Shown: positions 6,236 through 6,481 of the stretch, piece after piece
Numbering within the stretch: position 1 is the stretch's first letter
How the letters are laid out: every line of letters starts with the position of its first letter
Source: Rhodospirillales bacterium
GTDB lineage: Bacteria; Pseudomonadota; Alphaproteobacteria; Rhodospirillales; Defluviicoccaceae
NCBI GenBank assembly: GCA_026125865.1
Contig: JAHCKI010000139.1
Span: 1 to 6,481, forward strand
Direction: 5' to 3'
DNA length: 6,481 nucleotides
Made by a program: the position numbers and the translations under genes
Notes under the pieces: model-generated
The model's database searches: none
What the model was told of the DNA's origin: nothing
What the model saw: only the letters and a program-made list of their open reading frames with translations

Positions 6236-6264
6236 ATATCAGCCATGCAAGTTTTGCATGACGA
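6236..6264 (-). promoter_or_regulatory. Possible promoter for the small RNA, with a dyad in the spacer
   Basis: On the minus strand, TCGTCA (6264-6259, four of six -35 matches) and TGATAT (6241-6236, three of six -10 matches) are separated by exactly 17 bases. The hexamers are weak. The perfect dyad CATGCAA-GTT-TTGCATG (6244-6260) fills almost the whole spacer, a position typical of operators that control promoter opening. The predicted start near 6230 falls just before the closing helix of the candidate RNA. Confidence 0.27.
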
Positions 6265-6313
6265 GCGATCCGTCCCGCGTTCCTTGCCACACGCCACGTG
6301 CAAAAATATTTTG

Positions 6314-6481
6314 TTACTGGTCTCGGAAAAAGCGCGGATCGCGGAATTCGAACAGCTTGGGATTCAAGGGCACATCGAAACGCGTCGCCACCAACGACAC
6401 CTCGACAGTCACCCCCTGCGCATCGACGACCTTCCATTTTTGCAGCTTGATGGGGTCCTCGCTGAATACCAGCGTGATGCT
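6314..6481 (-). CDS. lolA: LolA-like outer-membrane lipoprotein carrier, C-terminal fragment
   Basis: The gene enters from the right edge; 55 codons and a TAA stop are visible. The readable peptide begins SITLVFSEDPIKLQKW and continues with KVVDAQG, a beta-strand ending VSLVATRFDV, then PLNPKLFEFRDPRFF. This pattern (a hydrophobic strand, W-x-V-x-DAQG, then PLxPxLFxFxDPR) is the usual C-terminal part of LolA-family proteins, which carry lipoproteins across the periplasm from LolCDE to the outer membrane. The N-terminal signal peptide and most of the barrel lie outside the window. The call rests on a short fragment, so a related LolA-fold protein is possible. Its transcript probably ends at the hairpin at 6074-6112, which would give it a long, structured 3' UTR. 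Confidence 0.72.
   Translation of the reverse strand, partial: SITLVFSEDPIKLQKWKVVDAQGVTVEVSLVATRFDVPLNPKLFEFRDPRFFRDQ

Overview
The window looks like a piece of a GC-rich proteobacterial chromosome. The best lineage clue is the gene fragment at the right edge: its C-terminal tail (a VPLNPKLFEF-type strand followed by RDPRF) resembles the alphaproteobacterial form of the lipoprotein carrier LolA more than the enterobacterial form. An alphaproteobacterium, perhaps Rhodospirillales-like, is therefore my guess; the sequence does not prove it.

Left half (63-3304, minus strand): a complete, tightly packed frdABCD operon for a four-subunit membrane quinol:fumarate reductase of the Escherichia coli type. 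frdA and frdB overlap by one base (TAATG), frdB and frdC by four (ATGA), and frdC and frdD are one base apart. All FAD, substrate, iron-sulfur and most quinone-site residues seen in the E. coli enzyme are present. FrdA and FrdB form the cytoplasmic catalytic head; FrdC and FrdD anchor it in the inner membrane and bind quinone. The likely role is fumarate respiration when oxygen is scarce, or the reverse succinate oxidation.

Middle (3305-3860): a divergent intergenic region of about 550 bases. It holds the likely frdA promoter area, with a perfect 17-base dyad and short direct repeats about 70 bases upstream of frdA. No convincing gene was seen there.

Right half (3861-6014, plus strand): one large membrane protein with a multi-helix N-terminal part and a C-terminal spermidine-synthase-like Rossmann domain ('fused MFS/spermidine synthase' type, function unknown). 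It is transcribed divergently from frd and nothing in the sequence links it to fumarate respiration.

Right edge (6015-6481): a 299-base gap between two convergent genes, then the 3' end of a lolA-like gene on the minus strand. The gap contains the most unexplained structure of the window. On the minus strand it reads as a possible promoter with a dyad in its spacer, a 13-bp closing helix enclosing a 13-bp hairpin, and a GC-rich terminator hairpin followed by CTTTTAT. This is a good candidate for a small structured RNA of about 155 nt, either independent or cut from the lolA 3' UTR. I could not assign it to a known family.
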